A stretch of DNA of 64,000 nt from Candidatus Brocadia sinica JPN1 (GTDB taxonomy: Bacteria; Planctomycetota; Brocadiia; Brocadiales; Brocadiaceae), in NCBI RefSeq assembly GCF_000949635.1, contig NZ_BAFN01000001.1, positions 2,973,052 through 3,037,051 of the forward strand, read 5' to 3'. Of the stretch, positions 60,325 through 64,000 are shown in pieces. The notes under the pieces were generated by a model that was not told where the DNA came from, did no database searches, and was given only the letters and a program-made list of their open reading frames with translations. Numbering within the stretch: the stretch's first letter is position 1; the number at the start of each line of letters is the position of its first letter. A program made the position numbers and the translations under genes.

Positions 60325-60686
60325 GTGTGTTCTCTCATCAGATTCATTGAAAATTATTATATCATATATTACCCAAAATCTGCGTAAATGACAATTTAAA
60401 ATCAATTGGAAATTGCCTGGGGAAAAGTACCTATGAACATAACCATGAATTCAGGTATATACAACTGTGTAGTTGAGCAAAGAGGATTATTAATAAAAAT
60501 ATATTTTTTTTGAAAAAAACCTGCCGATAATTATAATGGAGAAGTTTAAAAATAAGTGAATAATGATACGTCCTCTCAAAGGGTAGCGTCAGGTATGGTT
60601 AAGGCTGTGCTCTGTATTTACATTTAAGTCAGAAAAATAAACTTTCATAAGACAATATCTGGCCTTGCAAAAGCTATTTACATAGT
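60325..60686. other. Divergent intergenic region of the exopolysaccharide genes
   Basis: About 360 AT-rich bases between the two divergent transcripts. One good candidate promoter (60510-60537) reads toward the small sugar transferase. No gene is visible. Confidence 0.5.
60510..60537 (+). promoter_or_regulatory. Candidate sigma-70 promoter of the small sugar transferase gene
   Basis: TTGAAA at 60510-60515, a 16-base spacer and a perfect TATAAT at 60532-60537, about 150 bases upstream of the ATG at 60687. Confidence 0.45.
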
Positions 60687-61295
60687 ATGAATCTAAGGAC
60701 TGCAATAGAAGACTGTTTAACGAGAATCGTGGATATTGTATGCAGCTTTTTTTTACTTACCGTTCTTCTTCCTCTGTTTTTCATTATTGCCATTTTGGTA
60801 AAAATAGATAGCAGAGGACCTGTTTTCTTTTTGCAGAAGCGGTGTGGCAGGTATGGAAGGGTATTTCATATGTACAAATTCAGGACAATGGTTAAAGAAG
60901 CAGAGTTCCTGAAAAAAAGACTCAAGAACGAGATGGACGGCCCCATGTTTAAAATGAGGAATGACCCGAGAATTACAAAATCAGGAAGGATTCTCAGAAA
61001 GTATAGCCTTGACGAATTACCTCAGTTGATTAATGTTTTCAAAGGACAGATGAGCCTTGTTGGTCCAAGGCCTCTGGCAGACGAAGAGATGACGGGAGAC
61101 GACAATTGGAGAAAAATCAGGCTTTCGGTTAAGCCGGGTATGACCGGACTTTGGCAAATAATGGGGAGGGAGAGCGGCAAATTCAGCGATTGGGTAAATT
61201 ACGACGTCGCCTACGTGCAGAAAAGATCACCCCTTTTGGATTTAAAAATCCTTTTTTTTACCGTATTTACTGTTTTTAGCAAAGTAGGGACATAA
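60687..61295 (+). CDS. Small bacterial sugar transferase (WbaP/EpsL core type)
   Basis: A 202-residue monotopic phosphoglycosyl transferase. One N-terminal reentrant helix (about 17-39), then GPVFFLQKRCGRYGRVFHMY, KFRTM, LRKYSLDELPQLINVFKGQM, SLVGPRPL, the catalytic core of the family. It lacks the long N-terminal part of the WcaJ-type protein nearby. Two priming transferases in one locus suggest two glycan pathways or one being regulated. Confidence 0.92.
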   Translation: MNLRTAIEDCLTRIVDIVCSFFLLTVLLPLFFIIAILVKIDSRGPVFFLQKRCGRYGRVFHMYKFRTMVKEAEFLKKRLKNEMDGPMFKMRNDPRITKSGRILRKYSLDELPQLINVFKGQMSLVGPRPLADEEMTGDDNWRKIRLSVKPGMTGLWQIMGRESGKFSDWVNYDVAYVQKRSPLLDLKILFFTVFTVFSKVGT

Positions 61296-61354
61296 CGGTA
61301 ATTATTCAATAACGACATCAAATACTGCCACGAATCCGGATCATTCCGTATGAT

Positions 61355-62065
61355 TTAGCCCCTTCTGAACAGGTGGTCGAATCTCTCTTTCCAGTCTTTA
61401 TAATCAGACACATAATTCCACCCACAAACCTTGTTTAATTCTCTGCCTTGTAGTATCCTATCGATTTTGGTCGCGCATTCCCTGGTTTCTTTCTGCGGGC
61501 CAAAGGGATTGAATTGCATTCCATTCCCCCTGAGGAACACATAGTCACAGATGAGCAGGACATCCTCAAAGAGATAAAGGGTGAAACCCGGGGTGTGGCC
61601 GCCGATATGGAATGCCTCGATGCCCAGTTCAGTGAAATTTTCCGTAAAGGTCACATCGAAGGTGAAGGCAAGGCAGATGTTGTGGGCAGAGTCCAGCTTA
61701 TGGATCCGTACCGGGGCGTGGAATAAGTCGCGGTACTGATTGCTTGCACCGAGAAAGTGATGATGGGTAAACATGATGGCGTCTGCCGGTTTAAGGCTCG
61801 TATCGAAGCATGAAGGACAGTCTATCCAAAATGCCTTCCCGCCTGTCTCGATACGGTAGGCAGCATGCTCAAAACCAAGAGGCGGTACGGAGTTTAAGCG
61901 CGTAATCTTTTCATTAACGGGAGTGACCTTGACTTTGTATTTTGCGGAGCATTCCATCGAAGTAATGAATTTTTCCTTTGGAGCCCCACAGAATGGGCAA
62001 AAGTCCGGATAATAGCCTACCATATTAAAGCCGCATATGGTACAGACATATTGTTCCTTTTGCAT
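61355..62065 (-). CDS. Rubredoxin-like / metallo-beta-lactamase fold fusion
   Basis: A 236-residue protein. Residues 5-30 form a rubredoxin-like knuckle pair, C8-x2-C11 and C23-x2-C26. The rest is a metallo-beta-lactamase fold (KAFWIDCPSCFDTSLKPADA, MFTHHHFLGASNQY, IGGHTPGFTLYLFE, ICDYVFL). The usual HxHxDH metal site reads HHHFLG, so its last two ligands are missing, which sets it apart from glyoxalase II or flavoprotein types. A strong AAAGGAGGATG-type ribosome-binding site is present. Possibly an electron-transfer or nitric-oxide-related enzyme; role uncertain. Confidence 0.75.
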   Translation of the reverse strand: MQKEQYVCTICGFNMVGYYPDFCPFCGAPKEKFITSMECSAKYKVKVTPVNEKITRLNSVPPLGFEHAAYRIETGGKAFWIDCPSCFDTSLKPADAIMFTHHHFLGASNQYRDLFHAPVRIHKLDSAHNICLAFTFDVTFTENFTELGIEAFHIGGHTPGFTLYLFEDVLLICDYVFLRGNGMQFNPFGPQKETRECATKIDRILQGRELNKVCGWNYVSDYKDWKERFDHLFRRG

Positions 62066-62093
62066 GACATCCTCCTTTCCGCTTTATCCATAA

Positions 62094-63284
<1,191 letters not shown>

Positions 63285-63433
63285 TCACTTCCATATTCTT
63301 AAAAACCCTGGCACAGCACAGCCGCAACCAAATTGACCACCCCTTGCTCTCCTCCTTCGCAAGGAAGGGACTTCGTCATGAGTCTTCGGCATGAACTCAG
63401 ACGACCGCTCAGTCGAACGGTAAAGGGGAGGTA

Positions 63434-63459
63434 AAAAACTTCTCAAAAAAGAAGTTTTT
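63434..63459 (-). terminator. Hairpin terminator of the GNAT gene
   Basis: AAAAACTTCT (63434-63443) pairs with AGAAGTTTTT (63450-63459) around a 6-base loop. On the minus strand it follows the GNAT stop by about 24 bases and ends in a T-run. Confidence 0.7.
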
Positions 63460-63482
63460 ACACAGTAATACTATATAGCGAG

Positions 63483-63911
63483 TTATTTATCCGAATCGTT
63501 ACGGATCATTACATAGTGGTCAATACCAGCCTCTTTGAATATATCGCTAATGATCTCGAACCCATGTTTCCGATAAAAGTCGGTAAGACTTGCCTGGGCA
63601 TGCACCTTGAATTTCTTAAATCCTCGTTCTTTTGCAGTTGAAATCATAAACTCAGTCAGTTTGTTGCCCAGATTCTTTCCCCGGTACGATTCCCGTATTG
63701 CAATGCGTTCCAGTTTTGCATACTCACCATGTGTCCGTATACGGCCTGCTGCAAAGGGCTCTCCGTTTTCTTCTCCCAAAATATGCGTTGCAGAGTAGTC
63801 ATACTCGTCGCGTTCTATTTTATACGAAACCCCCTGTTCTTCAATAAACACAATACCGCGTACGATAAACACCTTAATCAAATCGTCGAGATTTGTTACT
63901 ACTCTAAACAT
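63483..63911 (-). CDS. GNAT-family N-acetyltransferase
   Basis: A 142-residue acetyl-CoA-dependent acyltransferase. The acetyl-CoA loop is ERIAIRESYRGKNLGNKL (about residues 69-86; R/Q-x-x-G-x-G/A type), with FYRKHGFEIISDIFKEAGIDH typical of the ElaA-like subgroup. Substrate is unknown. It is a single gene near the right edge, with the hairpin terminator just beyond. Confidence 0.88.
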   Translation of the reverse strand: MFRVVTNLDDLIKVFIVRGIVFIEEQGVSYKIERDEYDYSATHILGEENGEPFAAGRIRTHGEYAKLERIAIRESYRGKNLGNKLTEFMISTAKERGFKKFKVHAQASLTDFYRKHGFEIISDIFKEAGIDHYVMIRNDSDK

Positions 63912-64000
63912 TTAGAAATCAGAAATTAGAAGTTAGAAGTCAGAATCCAGAATTAAACGGTTTTTACTTCGGACTTCTGAATAGTTAGCAGAGTGATTAG
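63912..64000. other. Right-edge non-coding stretch
   Basis: Contains a short run of AGAA-TCAGAA-like direct repeats (63913-63952) in an A/G-rich tract. No gene begins here within the window. Confidence 0.4.

Overview
This window reads as a chromosomal segment of a Gram-negative, moderately AT-rich bacterium. My best inference is a planctomycete of the anammox order Brocadiales (Brocadia, Jettenia or Kuenenia type). That rests on the overall gene style: an NrfJ-like exported protein, NarK beside a heme-c-type sensor, duplicated GroEL, Cache and NtrC signalling, and methylmalonyl-CoA chemistry. No hydrazine synthase or other diagnostic anammox gene lies in the window, so the assignment is tentative. 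I see no tRNA, rRNA or CRISPR array.

Layout. 0-2.1 kb: a type II restriction-modification module (HNH nuclease running off the left edge, beta-class methyltransferase), preceded by an odd leader with two matching palindromes and two tiny ORFs. 2.1-10.2 kb: housekeeping and single genes (M32 carboxypeptidase, MOSC protein, NrfJ/OB-fold exported protein, Tat-type radical SAM protein, PocR-like sensor, ParA, a tail-anchored protein, BirA). 10.4-19.1 kb: chaperone block groEL-groES-groEL, then dnaJ, a FmdB-type zinc ribbon, yacG, a membrane protein and der. 19.1-28.2 kb: an 8.4-kb RHS/YD-repeat gene whose C-terminus looks like a PIN-family nuclease, followed at once by a candidate immunity gene. 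28.2-33.6 kb: topA, a PpiD-like chaperone and ribF. 33.6-35.4 kb: an IS4-family relic and a secreted unknown.

35.6-47.4 kb is a sensory and anion-transport region. It holds a SLAC1/TDT channel, a NarK transporter, a lone PAS protein, a Cache-domain membrane protein with a heme-c motif, a lone receiver, pseudogenes with REP-like hairpins, and an NtrC regulator with its histidine kinase. 47.8-55.8 kb encodes a dicarboxylate transporter, a split methylmalonyl-CoA mutase, its epimerase and a sodium-pumping biotin-dependent decarboxylase. Together these connect succinate and propionate metabolism to a sodium gradient. The BirA gene at 9.4 kb could biotinylate the carrier subunit. 56-61.3 kb is an exopolysaccharide segment (TPR/transglutaminase-like protein, two polyprenyl-phosphate sugar transferases, a GT4 glycosyltransferase). 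The right end carries a rubredoxin/metallo-beta-lactamase fusion, an adenine deaminase-like enzyme and a GNAT acetyltransferase.

The points I find most worth following up are the RHS-PIN toxin with its neighbour, the heme-c Cache protein with no visible cytoplasmic output domain, the methylmalonyl/sodium-pump cluster, and several repeated non-coding elements: two 12-bp-TIR elements, two copies of a 26-bp palindrome-bearing repeat, and REP-like hairpins that run into a broken RAYT gene.
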